Assembly: GCF_008923205.2 (NCBI RefSeq)
Contig: NZ_WBMS02000045.1
Coordinates: forward strand, 1 to 62,791
Direction: 5' to 3'
DNA length: 62,791 bases
Source: Actinomadura physcomitrii
Lineage (GTDB): Bacteria > Actinomycetota > Actinomycetes > Streptosporangiales > Streptosporangiaceae
A program made the position numbers and the translations under genes. Positions 7,921 to 17,380 of this stretch are shown piece by piece; position 1 is the first letter of the stretch, and each line of letters begins with the position of its first letter. The notes beneath the pieces were generated by a model. It had not been told where the DNA came from. It did no database searches and saw nothing but the letters and a program-made list of their open reading frames with translations.

Positions 7921-10782
7921 TCAGCGGATCATCCGGGCCAGCTCGACGCGCGACCGGATCCCGAGGCGGGTGAAGACGTTGCGGAGGTGGTGGTCGATCG
8001 TCCGGGGGCTGAGCAGCAGCCGGGCCGCGATCTCGCGGTTGGTGGCGCCCTCGGCGACCATCCGGGCGATGTGCGCCTGCTGCGCGGTGAGGCCGGTCAG
8101 CGCGGGCGGCTCCCCAGGCCCGGAGGCGGTGCGCGGTGCCGCCGCCTCCGGGTCCGGGACGGGGCCCGCGTCGCCGGCGGCGCGCAGTTCCGCGCGGGCC
8201 TGGCCCGTCCACGGGACGGCGCCGTACCGCTCGAAGATCCGCAGCGCGGTGCGCAGGTGCTCGCGGGCGGCGCGGGGGCGGCGGCCGCGCCGGAGCCGGG
8301 CGCCGAACAGCAGCTCGGTGCGGGCCAGCTCGAACACCGCGCCCGCCGACTCGTGCAGCCGGAGCGCCTCGGTGTAGTGCGCGGCGGCCTCGTCGTCGCA
8401 TTCGGCGAGCAGGGCGGCGCAGCGGCGGGCGAGCGCGAGCCGTCCCGGGGTGCGCGTCGCGTCCGCCCAGCGGGTGAAGTCCTCGGCAGCGCGGACGGCG
8501 CGGGCCCGGTGGCCGGTGTAGGCGAGCGCCTCCACCAGGTGCGGGGCGGCGAGCAGCCGGGCGAGCGGGTGGGCCAGGCCCGCGCCGCCGGGTAACCGCA
8601 GCCGCGCGGCGGCGTCGCCGGGACGGTCCGCGGCGAGGTCGAGGCAGGCGGGCGCCCACGCGCCGAATGCGGCGGCGCGGGTGAGGCCGCGCCGGTCGGC
8701 GCCCGCGAGGCCGCGCCGGTCCGCGCCGCCGGAGAGCGCTTCCAGGTGCCGGTGCGCCGCGTCGCGGTCGCCGTTGAACGAGGCGACGAGCGCGAGCGCG
8801 GCGAGGTGCTCGGCGGCGTGCCCGTGCTGCCCGGTCGCGCGCGCCAGCCGCAGGCCCTCGTGGGACGCGGCGACCGGCACCGGCGGATGGCCGAGGAGCG
8901 TCTCGCACCGCGCCGCGGCTGCCAGCGCGTACGACTCGGCGGGCGCGTCTCCGCGCAGCCGCGCGGACGCGACGGCCCCGGCGGCGAGCGCGCGCGCCCG
9001 GTCGTCGCCGACGGCGAGGGCCGCGAGCGCCGCCCACGCCTGCGCGGCGGAGTCCCCGGCGGAGTCGCCGGAACGGTCGGCCGGGGAGTCGCCTGCGATG
9101 GCCTCGCCCAGCCGGACGGCCCGGCCGAGCAGCGGCGCGGCCTCGGTGTAGCGGCCGCGGAACGTCGCGGCCATCCCGGCGAGGTGCGCCCGCATCAGGT
9201 CGGCGCGGGGCGTGTCCGGCGCGCCGGGGAGGTTCGCGGCGCGCTCGGCGATCTCGGCGTAGGCGATGTGGTCGCCCGCGGCGTCGGCGGCCTCGGCCGC
9301 CCACATGAGCGCCGTGAGCGCCAGCGCGCCGTCGGTGCCGGCGAGCCGTTCGGCGGCGTCCCGCAGCATCGGGACGGCGGTGGCCGGCGACCCGGAGCCC
9401 GCCTCGATCTCGCCGCGCAGCAGTTCGGCGAGCCCTGCGCGGGTGCCGTCCTCGTCCAAGGGCCGGACCTGCCGCAGCACGGCGCGGGCCCTGCGCGCGC
9501 GCCCGCCCGCCCAGGCGTCGGTGGCGGCGGCCAGCAGCCGGTCCGCGCGCGCGCCGCGTTCCGACGTCAGCGCCGCGGCGCGCTGCCACGCCTGCCACGA
9601 GTCGCCGTACCGGCCCGCGCGCCGGGACCGCGACGCGGCCTCCGCCAGCTCGTCGGCGATCCGGTCGTCGGCCTCCCCGGACAGCGCCGCGCGGTGCCAG
9701 ATCAGCGACGGCCGCTGCCAGTCCTGCACGAGCAGCTGCGCCAGCAGCGCGTGCGCGGCGCGCCGCTCGGCCCGCGACGCCTCCGCCCACAGCGACGACC
9801 GGACGAGCCGGTCCCGCACGACCACCGCGTCGTCCCCGGCGACCGCGTGGTCGGCGAGCCGCAGCAGGCCCGACTCGCGCGCCGCCTCGATCTCCCGCGC
9901 GCCGATCCCGGCGGTCCGCGCGGCCCGCGCCACCGTCGCCGCGCCGAGCCACTCGTCCGCCGCGACCATCAGCACGAGCCGCTGCGCGCCCGCCGGGAGC
10001 CGCAGGTGGCGGCGCCGGAACAGGGTCCGCAGGACGCTGCCGGGCGGCAGCGCGCGGGGCGGCGCGGCGCCGCCGGACAGCTGCGCGGCGGTCAGCCCGC
10101 CGGCCAGCTCCCGGACGGCGAGCGCGCACCCGCTCGCCAGGTCCACGACCTCCTCCGCGAGCTCGGTGCCGAGCGCGTCGCCGACCGCGTCCTGCAGGAT
10201 CCGCAGGCTCGCCTCCTCGTCCAGCGGCGGTAACCGCAGGTGCGGGATGCCGGTCAGCGGCGCCTGTGTGCGCGCGGCGAAGACGATCGCGAGCCGCTCG
10301 TCCCCGACGCGGCGCGCCGCGAACGCGAGCGCGTCCAGCGAGACCCGGTCCAGCCACTGCGCGTCGTCCACCCGGCACAGCACGGGCCCGGACCGCGCGG
10401 CGACGCTCAGCAGCTCGCAGACCGCCGAATACAGGACGAACGGGGCCGGCGCCTCGCCGCCCGACAGCGGCGCCAGCGCCGCCCGGAACGCCGGCGGCAG
10501 CTCCCCGGCCAGGTCCGACAGGGGCCGCAGCAGCCGGTGCAGGCCCGCGTACGGGACGTCCGCCTCGGCCGGGACACCGGTCGCCGAGAGCACCCGGAAC
10601 CCCTCGGCGGCGGTCCGCTCCGCAGCGTCCAGCAGGGCCGTCTTGCCCATCCCCGCGTCCGCGACGACGGTCAGCGCGCCGCCCTGCCCGTCGCGCGCCC
10701 GGCCGAGGAGCCCTTCGACGACCCGGAGCTCCCGGTCGCGTCCGTACAGCCGATCGTGTCCAGACAACACACCCATGGTCAC
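7921..10782 (-). CDS. Large LuxR-family transcriptional regulator with AAA ATPase domain (LAL type)
   Basis: This regulator of about 953 aa has an N-terminal AAA ATPase domain with Walker A (AGMGKTA, residues 43-49) and a Walker B-like segment (VLCRVDDAQWLD, 135-146). A long Ala/Arg-rich middle region probably forms helical repeats. The C-terminal LuxR helix-turn-helix (LTAQQAHIARMVAEGATNRE...) covers about residues 890-950. Such proteins are usually pathway-specific activators in actinomycetes, often for secondary metabolism. The GTG at 10782 or ATG at 10776 could be the start; neither has a ribosome site on this strand, so a leaderless transcript is possible. Its target is unknown; it is divergent from the next regulator. 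Confidence 0.88.
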   Translation of the reverse strand: MTMGVLSGHDRLYGRDRELRVVEGLLGRARDGQGGALTVVADAGMGKTALLDAAERTAAEGFRVLSATGVPAEADVPYAGLHRLLRPLSDLAGELPPAFRAALAPLSGGEAPAPFVLYSAVCELLSVAARSGPVLCRVDDAQWLDRVSLDALAFAARRVGDERLAIVFAARTQAPLTGIPHLRLPPLDEEASLRILQDAVGDALGTELAEEVVDLASGCALAVRELAGGLTAAQLSGGAAPPRALPPGSVLRTLFRRRHLRLPAGAQRLVLMVAADEWLGAATVARAARTAGIGAREIEAARESGLLRLADHAVAGDDAVVVRDRLVRSSLWAEASRAERRAAHALLAQLLVQDWQRPSLIWHRAALSGEADDRIADELAEAASRSRRAGRYGDSWQAWQRAAALTSERGARADRLLAAATDAWAGGRARRARAVLRQVRPLDEDGTRAGLAELLRGEIEAGSGSPATAVPMLRDAAERLAGTDGALALTALMWAAEAADAAGDHIAYAEIAERAANLPGAPDTPRADLMRAHLAGMAATFRGRYTEAAPLLGRAVRLGEAIAGDSPADRSGDSAGDSAAQAWAALAALAVGDDRARALAAGAVASARLRGDAPAESYALAAAARCETLLGHPPVPVAASHEGLRLARATGQHGHAAEHLAALALVASFNGDRDAAHRHLEALSGGADRRGLAGADRRGLTRAAAFGAWAPACLDLAADRPGDAAARLRLPGGAGLAHPLARLLAAPHLVEALAYTGHRARAVRAAEDFTRWADATRTPGRLALARRCAALLAECDDEAAAHYTEALRLHESAGAVFELARTELLFGARLRRGRRPRAAREHLRTALRIFERYGAVPWTGQARAELRAAGDAGPVPDPEAAAPRTASGPGEPPALTGLTAQQAHIARMVAEGATNREIAARLLLSPRTIDHHLRNVFTRLGIRSRVELARMIR

Positions 10783-10882
10783 GAGAGGAGCACGGGCCCG
10801 CCGGACGGTCCAGAGCGCGGTTCAGTTTCGGGGCGTCCGCGCAACGGGACAGGGCCCCGATTGTGCGCCGGCACAGTGCGGG

Positions 10883-10901
10883 CCGGTACCGGTGGTACCG
10901 G
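10883..10901. promoter_or_regulatory. Clustered palindromes between two divergent regulators
   Basis: CCGGTACCGG (10883-10892) is a perfect 10-bp palindrome and GGTACC is repeated at 10885 and 10894. Upstream, TGTGC-GCCG-GCACA forms another dyad near 10862-10875. They lie in the 180-bp gap between the LuxR-type gene and the CdaR-type gene and are candidate autoregulatory sites. Confidence 0.35.
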
Positions 10902-10955
10902 AGTGCGCGCGGTGGCACGATGAGGCCCCCTGCATTGTGCCGGAGGTGGCAGGCG

Positions 10956-12341
10956 ATGACGGCGAGCCGGTCGGGAACCACAGACCGCGGGGACACCGGG
11001 CTCCGCGAGGGCGCCCGCGGGGACCCCGCCCACCGGGAGCCGGCCCGCCGCGACCCCGCCCACCCCGCCCACCTCGTCCGGGACCGGGACCTCGGTCGCG
11101 CGGACGCCGACCGGGCGATCCTGCGCAAGGCGGTGCTCCGGCTGACCGACCGGCTCCCCGACCTCGCCGACCGGCTCGCCGCCGAGATCCTGTCCGGCGA
11201 CGACGGCGACCGCTCCGAGCAGCTGCGCGGCGACCTGTGGGAGGTCTGCCAGACCGGCCTCGGGCACGGCTTCCAGGCGATCCTCGACCCTGGCCGGGGC
11301 CGCACCGACCTGGACTGGGCGCGCCGGCTCGGCCGGCGCCGCGCCCACCAGGGGCAGCCGCTCGACCAGCTGCTGCGCTCCTACCGGCTCGCCGGACGGG
11401 TGTTCTGGGAGGCCGTCGTCGAGGTCGTCGGAACCCATGACCCCGGCAACGTGCCCGCGCTCGTCCGGCAGGCGACCCGCACCTGGGACACCATCGACGA
11501 GCAGTCCGGCGCGGCCGCCGACGCCTACCACCAGACCGAGCTGTCGCTGGCGCGGCGCAGCGAGGAGCGCGTCCAGGCGATCGTGGACGCGCTCCTGGAC
11601 GGGCAGGGCGCGGACGGCGGGCTGCTCGCCACCGCCGCGTCCGTCCTCGGGCTCCCCGCGGCGGGCCGGTACGCGGTGGTGATGCTGGGCGCCGAGGGCG
11701 GGTTCGCGGGCGGTCTCGACGGCGAGCTGTCCGCGGAGTTCCCCGGCGGCCGGGACCGGCGCCCCGGCGACATCGGCGGGATGCGGTTCATCTGGCGGCT
11801 GCGCGCGGACGCGCAGGTCGCGCTGGTCGCGCTCGGCACCGCGGAGCTGGACGACCTCGTCGCCGCCGTCCGCCCCTACGCCCGCTCCCACGCCGGCGTC
11901 AGCCCCGTCGTGCACACCCTCGCCGAGCTCGGCGGCGCGCGCTGGCTCGCCGAGCTCGCGCTGCGCACGTGCCGCGGCCCCGGCTCCCAGGTCGTCCGGC
12001 TCGACCGGCGCCTTCCCGACGCGCTGGTGCTGTCCCAGCCGCGGCTGGCGGGCCGGCTCGGCGACGTCGCGCTCGGCGGCCTCGCCGGCGTCGACCCCGC
12101 GTTCCGCGACGTGCTGCTCGCGACCCTCGCCGCCTGGCTGGACTGCGACGGGTCCGCCGCCCGCGCCGCCGACCGGCTGTTCTGCCACCGCAACACCGTC
12201 CTGAACCGGCTCCGCAAGATCGAGCAGCTCACCGGCCGCACGCTCGCCCACCCCCGCGATCTGGTGGAGGTCGCGCTCGCCCTCAGCGCCCTCCGCCTGC
12301 ACGGCCCCGCCGACGCCGGTGAGCCGGGGGCTAACCGGTGA
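10956..12341 (+). CDS. PucR/CdaR-type helix-turn-helix transcriptional regulator
   Basis: This 461-aa regulator has a central GGDEF-like/CdaR middle region and a C-terminal PucR helix-turn-helix (WLDCDGSAARAADRLFCHRNTVLNRLRKIEQ) near residues 390-425. The first 40 residues are rich in Arg, Asp and Pro and probably disordered. The ATG at 10956 follows a GGAGG site at 10942-10946. The stop overlaps the convergent methyltransferase stop by 11 bp. The target genes are unknown. Confidence 0.87.
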   Translation: MTASRSGTTDRGDTGLREGARGDPAHREPARRDPAHPAHLVRDRDLGRADADRAILRKAVLRLTDRLPDLADRLAAEILSGDDGDRSEQLRGDLWEVCQTGLGHGFQAILDPGRGRTDLDWARRLGRRRAHQGQPLDQLLRSYRLAGRVFWEAVVEVVGTHDPGNVPALVRQATRTWDTIDEQSGAAADAYHQTELSLARRSEERVQAIVDALLDGQGADGGLLATAASVLGLPAAGRYAVVMLGAEGGFAGGLDGELSAEFPGGRDRRPGDIGGMRFIWRLRADAQVALVALGTAELDDLVAAVRPYARSHAGVSPVVHTLAELGGARWLAELALRTCRGPGSQVVRLDRRLPDALVLSQPRLAGRLGDVALGGLAGVDPAFRDVLLATLAAWLDCDGSAARAADRLFCHRNTVLNRLRKIEQLTGRTLAHPRDLVEVALALSALRLHGPADAGEPGANR

Positions 12342-13170
12342 CGACCGCGCGGAGCAGGCGGAAGTAGTCGAAGGGGCGCAGGGCGTCGGTGCGCCGCCAC
12401 GCCTCCGGCGGCACCGCCCGCTCCAGGGTCACGTTCTCGACGACGTCCAGGCCGTGCTCCGCGAGCAGCGCGTCCACCTCGTCCGGCGCGAACCGGGACC
12501 GGGACGGCTCGCCCGCCTCCCGGGTGACCTGCGCCGCGATCTCGGCGTAGGCGTCGCCCTCGGCGTCCCGCAGGCCCGGCGGCAGCGCGTAGTCCATGAC
12601 CAGCTCGGTGCCGGGCGCGAGGCGGCCGATCTCCGCGAGCGTGCCCGCGACCGCGTCGCGGGTGAGGAAGTAGCTGACGCCGAGCCAGCTCACCAGCGCC
12701 GGGCGGGCGGTGTCGAACCCGGCGGCCTCGAGGGGCGGGACGGGCCCGTCCGGCTTCTCGAAATCGACCGGAACGAGCGCGGCGTTCTCCGGGACGGCGA
12801 TTCCGGCGGCGTCCAGCAGGCCCTTCTTCCATTCCTGCGTCGCCGGATGGTCGACCTCGAAAACGCGTATCCCGGCCGGTGCGCGGAACGCGTAGGTGTC
12901 GAGTCCCGCGCCGAGCACCGCGTACTGGTCGAAGGCGCCGGCCCGCGCCTCGGCGTAGCGGCTGCGGACGGTGGTGATCGTGCGGGTCCCCGCGAGGATG
13001 ATGTGCCCGCCGTTGCCGCGGTGGTAGCCGATCATCTCGTCCGCGAGGCCGCCGAGCAGCCGCCCGGCCAGCGGATCGGTGAAGATGAGGGGCCGCTCGT
13101 CCACCAGCGGGTGCGCGGCGCGGGCCGCCGCCGCCGACAGCGCGGTGCGGCTGGGCCGTCCTTCGTCCAT
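12331..13170 (-). CDS. SAM-dependent methyltransferase, leucine carboxyl methyltransferase-like (TIGR00027 type)
   Basis: This 279-aa protein belongs to the actinobacterial PPM/LCM-like methyltransferases. Family signatures are SRTALSAAAARAAH near the N-terminus, SRYAEAR and the SAM-binding segment YAVLGAGLDTYAFR at about residues 83-96, followed by the acidic VFEVDHPATQEWKK. The ATG at 13170 has a purine-rich site (GGGAAAGG) upstream. Relatives are numerous in mycobacteria and mostly have no known substrate. Confidence 0.88.
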   Translation of the reverse strand: MDEGRPSRTALSAAAARAAHPLVDERPLIFTDPLAGRLLGGLADEMIGYHRGNGGHIILAGTRTITTVRSRYAEARAGAFDQYAVLGAGLDTYAFRAPAGIRVFEVDHPATQEWKKGLLDAAGIAVPENAALVPVDFEKPDGPVPPLEAAGFDTARPALVSWLGVSYFLTRDAVAGTLAEIGRLAPGTELVMDYALPPGLRDAEGDAYAEIAAQVTREAGEPSRSRFAPDEVDALLAEHGLDVVENVTLERAVPPEAWRRTDALRPFDYFRLLRAVVTG

Positions 13171-13384
13171 GGCGTGCCTTTCCCATCTGGCCCCGGTGCG
13201 CCCGTGGGCCTGTGTCTGAGAAAAGGCAGCCTATTCGCCGACAGCCCCATCATAGCAGTGTCAAATAAATTCCCTATATACCTCACATCAAAATCAGGCG
13301 GCATTCCTTTCGGGCCTCCCGGCCCGGCGGCCGCTGTCAGCGTCCTGCCAGCGATATGCCAGGGCCCTTGCCGATGCTGGCTCC
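13171..13384. promoter_or_regulatory. Divergent promoter region with AT-rich core
   Basis: This 214-bp gap separates the divergent methyltransferase and monooxygenase genes. Bases 13250-13300 are unusually AT-rich for this genome (AAATAAATTCC, CTATATACC), suggesting promoter melting regions. Near 13335-13375 GCCAG-type motifs recur. I could not settle on a single -35/-10 pair. Confidence 0.3.
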
Positions 13385-14785
13385 ATGATCCTCATCGCCG
13401 GAGCCGGCCCGACCGGCCTCACCCTCGCCATCGACCTCGCCCGCCGCGGCGTCCCGCACCGCATCGTCGACCCCGCCCAGCCGTCCGGCTCGCGCGGCAA
13501 GGGCCTCCAGCCCCGCACCCTCGAGGTCCTCGACGACCTCGGCGTCATCGACGCCGTCCGCGCGGCCGGCGCCCCCTACCCGCCGCTGCGCGCCTACTCC
13601 GGCGCCGACGTCGTCTGGGAAGGCCGCATGCACGAGCCCGTCCCGCCGACGCCCGAGGTGCCGTACCCGAACGTGCTGATGGTGCCGCAGTGGCGCACCG
13701 AGCGGATCCTCCGCGACCGCCTCACCGCCCTCGGCGGCCGCGTCGACCCCGTCGGCCTGTCCTCCTTCACACAGGACGACGACGGCGTCACCGCCGTCCT
13801 GACCGACGGCACGACCGTCCGCGCCGCCTACCTCGTCGGCGCCGACGGCGGACGCAGCACCGTCCGCAAGACCCTCGGCGTCCCCTTCCTCGGCGAGACC
13901 CGCGACGAGGAACGCATGCTCATCGGCGACGTCCGGACCCCCGACCTCGACCGCGACCACTGGCACATGTGGGCCGACCTGGAGACCCGCACGCCCGGTG
14001 TCGGCCTGTGCCCGCTCGCCGGCACGTCCGACTTCCAGTTCACCGCCGCCCTCGCACCCGGCGAGGACCCCGACCTCACCCTCGCCACCTACCAGCGGCA
14101 CCTCGACGCCGGCACCGGCCGCGACGACATCCGCCTCACCGGCCTCGGCTGGGCGTCGGTCTACCGCGTCAACATCCGCATGGCCGAACGGTTCCGCGCC
14201 GGCCGCGTCCTCCTCGCGGGCGACGCCGCCCACGTCCACTCGCCCGCCGGCGGCCAGGGCCTCAACACCGGCGTCCAGGACGCCTACAATCTCGGCTGGA
14301 AGCTCGCCGCCGTCCTGTCCGGAGCGTCCCCGTCCCTCCTCGACACCTACGAGGAGGAGCGCCTCCCCGTCGCCGCCGGCGTCCTCGGCATCAGCACCGC
14401 CCTCTACCAGAAGGCCGCCGAAGGCCAAGCCGACGCCCACCAGCGCGGCGAGGAGACCCAGCAGCTCCTGCTCGCCTACCCCGACAGCCCCCTCTCGTCC
14501 GGCCCCCACGGCGGCACCCGCGCCCCCGACGCCCGCCTCGCCGACGGCACCACCCTCTTCGACGCCTTCCGCGGCCCCCACTTCACCCTGCTCGCCTTCA
14601 ACACCCCGCCGCCCGCCTGCGGACGCGGCGTCCGCACCGTCCAGATCACCGCGAACCCCGAAGCGGAAGCCGCCTACGACATCACGGGCCCGACCGTCGT
14701 CCTCGTCCGCCCCGACGGCTACCGAGCCCACACCGGCGCCCCCGACTCCCTCACCCCCCACCTGACCCGCTACGACCTCCTCTGA
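13385..14785 (+). CDS. FAD-dependent aromatic monooxygenase (PheA/TfdB class)
   Basis: This 466-aa flavoprotein hydroxylase should use NAD(P)H and O2 on an aromatic or polyketide substrate. The Rossmann GAGPTG motif is at residues 6-11, the DG motif (VGADGGRS) near 151-158 and the GD motif (VLLAGDAAHVHSPAGGQGLN) near 275-294. A short thioredoxin-like tail follows. The start is the only ATG before the dinucleotide fold. Its last 35 bases overlap the convergent mycosin gene. Substrate unknown. Confidence 0.9.
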   Translation: MILIAGAGPTGLTLAIDLARRGVPHRIVDPAQPSGSRGKGLQPRTLEVLDDLGVIDAVRAAGAPYPPLRAYSGADVVWEGRMHEPVPPTPEVPYPNVLMVPQWRTERILRDRLTALGGRVDPVGLSSFTQDDDGVTAVLTDGTTVRAAYLVGADGGRSTVRKTLGVPFLGETRDEERMLIGDVRTPDLDRDHWHMWADLETRTPGVGLCPLAGTSDFQFTAALAPGEDPDLTLATYQRHLDAGTGRDDIRLTGLGWASVYRVNIRMAERFRAGRVLLAGDAAHVHSPAGGQGLNTGVQDAYNLGWKLAAVLSGASPSLLDTYEEERLPVAAGVLGISTALYQKAAEGQADAHQRGEETQQLLLAYPDSPLSSGPHGGTRAPDARLADGTTLFDAFRGPHFTLLAFNTPPPACGRGVRTVQITANPEAEAAYDITGPTVVLVRPDGYRAHTGAPDSLTPHLTRYDLL

Positions 14786-15962
14786 GGCGGCCACGCCACA
14801 GAAGGGCGAGCGCGCCAACGAGCAACGCACCCAGCCCCGCAACAGCGACGTACAAGAAGGGAGACCGCCCGCCGGCCGGCTCGCGCCCCGCACCGGCCGG
14901 AACGACATTCACACCATTCGCCGCCACCTGCACCCGATCGAACCGCTCGTAGACGGGGTTGGGCGCATTGGCGGGCACCGGGTACTTGGCGGGGTCCATG
15001 GCGCGCGCGATGCGGATGGCGCCGTAGCCGGTCGCTTTGTCGGGGACGGGCTTGCTGATCGGCAAGGCGGTGGCGATGAGCCGTTGGACGACGGTGCGGC
15101 CGGACATGTTCGGGTTGTGCGCCCGAATCAACGCCACCGCCCCCGAAACCAACGCCGCGGCCCCGCTCGTCCCCTCGGCATCCGCGTAGACCTTGTCACC
15201 CCTGCCGACGACCACCGACCCGCTCGCGGGCGCCGCGACGGCAACGTAGGGCTGCCGCTGAGTTCGCGACCACGGACTGAGGTTCGAGTCGATGCCGCCG
15301 ACGGCGACGACACCGGGGCAGGAACCTGGGGCCTCCGGGGAGTTGATGGTTCTCCCCTTGTTGCCGGCGCTGGAGACTAGAACGACATCATGCTCGATCG
15401 CGTAAGCGATGGTATCGAGGAGTTTCTTGGGGCATTGATGTGGAATATCATCTGCCCCGCCTCCGAAGGACAGGTTGATCACCGTGGCACCCTTGCCAAC
15501 AGCGAATCGGATCCCGTTGGCGACGGCGTCCGTGGGATTTATCTCGGACCCCGTGACATCTTTGGTCATCACGTTCACGGGAAGTATCCTGGCCTCTGGA
15601 GCGATCCCCACGTAGCCGCTGTTCCCTCCGCCCTGACCTGCGATCATGACGGCCATGGACGTGCCATGGCCGTCCTCGAAGGCGTCCAGGTCTTTCCGTC
15701 CATCGGTCTTTCCGCCCGCGGTGTCCGCGCCCTTGAGGACGGCGCCGGAAAGCTCCGGAATACTTGCGTCCACTCCGGTGTCGAGAAGGGCGACCGTGGC
15801 GCCGGACCCCTTCGAGAGCGGCCAGACGGAGCTCTGGACGTCCCAAGCGGAGAACCACCATTCGTCCGCACGCGGCTGAAGGTCCGCCGAAGCGGGTGCC
15901 GCGTTGACGAAAACCAGGGCCATTGAGGCCAGAGCCGCGACGGCGCGGTGACGCGCCCTCAC
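14751..15962 (-). CDS. mycP: Type VII secretion-associated serine protease (mycosin)
   Basis: This 403-aa subtilisin-like protease has a signal peptide (ending near residue 26), the catalytic triad D61 (LLDTGVD), H99 (DGHGT) and S266 (GTSGAAALVSG), the oxyanion N201, and a C-terminal transmembrane helix at about residues 366-388 followed by a basic tail. That layout is the mycosin hallmark. The usual GTSMAAP is GTSGAAA here. The GTG at 15962 has GAGGGA seven bases upstream. It is the last gene of a three-gene operon with WXG-type substrates; the EccB-EccE machinery is not in the window. Confidence 0.9.
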   Translation of the reverse strand: MRARHRAVAALASMALVFVNAAPASADLQPRADEWWFSAWDVQSSVWPLSKGSGATVALLDTGVDASIPELSGAVLKGADTAGGKTDGRKDLDAFEDGHGTSMAVMIAGQGGGNSGYVGIAPEARILPVNVMTKDVTGSEINPTDAVANGIRFAVGKGATVINLSFGGGADDIPHQCPKKLLDTIAYAIEHDVVLVSSAGNKGRTINSPEAPGSCPGVVAVGGIDSNLSPWSRTQRQPYVAVAAPASGSVVVGRGDKVYADAEGTSGAAALVSGAVALIRAHNPNMSGRTVVQRLIATALPISKPVPDKATGYGAIRIARAMDPAKYPVPANAPNPVYERFDRVQVAANGVNVVPAGAGREPAGGRSPFLYVAVAGLGALLVGALALLWRGRLRGGRSGSGGG

Positions 15963-16010
15963 ATGCGGTCCCTCGTGAACTCGTGCTGATACCTCATAAG
16001 CCTCGACATT

Positions 16011-17369
16011 TCACGATGCTGGGCCGCCGTCTCGCGTCGGCCGCCTGGGCGCTGCTCCGAGAACGCCTGGGACGGCCTCGATGTCCTCGTTCCACAAATT
16101 TGAGTCTTCGTCCGCCCACGCTTGGCGGTGCCGCTCTCGGTCTCCCGACGTCGATCCGCCCGCGCCGACCATCGGGCCCATCGCCATGGGGCCCGAGCGT
16201 GCAGCGGTCGCTTCCCTGAAGGTGGCTGCCGCTGTTGCGGCGCCCGGGCCGATACTGCCCCGGCCGATCACGCCGTTTCGAATACGGCCGTTTCCGCTTG
16301 GGCCATTCCGATTGAGGTCGCCGATTTCGGGTGTGCCACCGCCTTTGGCGCCGTTTGCACTTCTGGGCAGGCCTAGTACTGCACCGCCAGGTAGACCGGC
16401 GCTCCCGGGACCCGGTACGAAGCCCGCTCCATTGGGGACGTGAGGTGGGAGACCGCTCGACACGGGATTTGCAGAGCCCGAGCCCGGATTGGATAGCGGC
16501 ACTTTAGGATCGTCAGGAAGGGCGGGGCTGCTGTCTCCAATCATACCGGGAGAGGGAACGCCTGAGAGGTCCGTGCCCTGGTTCGCTTGGTTTCCGCTAC
16601 CAGGTGAGGTAGGTGAAAAACCGACTGGTGGAGCGCCGTGTTGTCCTGGCGGTATCGGAGGGGCGATCGGGGTTTCGGGTCCACCGCCTGGGCTTTTTGC
16701 CAAGGGGGTAGGCGTCAGATTGCCGGGCAAGTTGCCGCCTCTTGATTCACTACCGGAGGAGGCTGAAGAAGGAGCGGCGTTCAAGGTGGTGGATCCATTG
16801 AATTCCCCAGCCCCATCCGGGCCCCCGACGCCGCCGGGAGCACCCGGCCCAACGGAACCTCCGGCAGGCGTCGTGCTGATGAGGCCACCGTGCTCGAGAT
16901 TGCTCGACGAGAGCGACGTCGAGATACTCGAGGGGAAGGCACTCCAGGTTTCGGTGATGCGTTCGTTCGCGCCTTGCATCCAGGAACGCGCTTCGGCGTC
17001 GTTCTTCGGCTGCGGCATGTTGTTCTTGTACCAGGCCAGGTATTCGGAGCCGTGGCGTTCGATGGCCGTGCCGAAGTCTCTGGACGCGGCGCCGATCGTG
17101 CGGCTGGAAGCCCACAGATTCCGCAGCTGTTCTTGAGCCGCGGCGGCGTCGGTGCCGTTCCAGGCGTCGTTCAGATCGTGGCCGATCTGGGCGAGCTTCG
17201 GCGTGAGCTTCTCGTAGGCCGCCGCGAAGCGGAGGTAGGCCTCTCCGGCTTCCGTGACGGCGCCCGGATCGCTGGACTTCAGGTACTGAAGGATGCTCGC
17301 TCGGTCATATCGGCCCGGTGACCCGGTCGGGGCCCCGTCACGCATGTAGTACGTGTACTCGTTCGTCAT
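16011..17369 (-). CDS. WXG100/PPE-like protein with long Pro/Gly-rich tail, probable type VII substrate
   Basis: This 452-aa protein begins with a helical domain containing W70-N-G72, the turn motif of WXG100 proteins (LNDAWNGTDAAAAQEQL). Residues about 165-400 are low-complexity Pro/Gly/Ser/Asn. The acidic-aromatic end (DSNLWNEDIEAVPGVLG) resembles the tails of ESX-linked proteins in Streptosporangiales. The ATG at 17369 has a GGAGG site. Co-transcription with a small helical protein upstream and mycosin downstream (48-bp gap) supports export through a type VII system. Base composition in the tail is less GC-rich than in neighbouring genes. Confidence 0.75.
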   Translation of the reverse strand: MTNEYTYYMRDGAPTGSPGRYDRASILQYLKSSDPGAVTEAGEAYLRFAAAYEKLTPKLAQIGHDLNDAWNGTDAAAAQEQLRNLWASSRTIGAASRDFGTAIERHGSEYLAWYKNNMPQPKNDAEARSWMQGANERITETWSAFPSSISTSLSSSNLEHGGLISTTPAGGSVGPGAPGGVGGPDGAGEFNGSTTLNAAPSSASSGSESRGGNLPGNLTPTPLAKSPGGGPETPIAPPIPPGQHGAPPVGFSPTSPGSGNQANQGTDLSGVPSPGMIGDSSPALPDDPKVPLSNPGSGSANPVSSGLPPHVPNGAGFVPGPGSAGLPGGAVLGLPRSANGAKGGGTPEIGDLNRNGPSGNGRIRNGVIGRGSIGPGAATAAATFREATAARSGPMAMGPMVGAGGSTSGDRERHRQAWADEDSNLWNEDIEAVPGVLGAAPRRPTRDGGPAS

Positions 17370-17380
17370 TTCGACCTCCG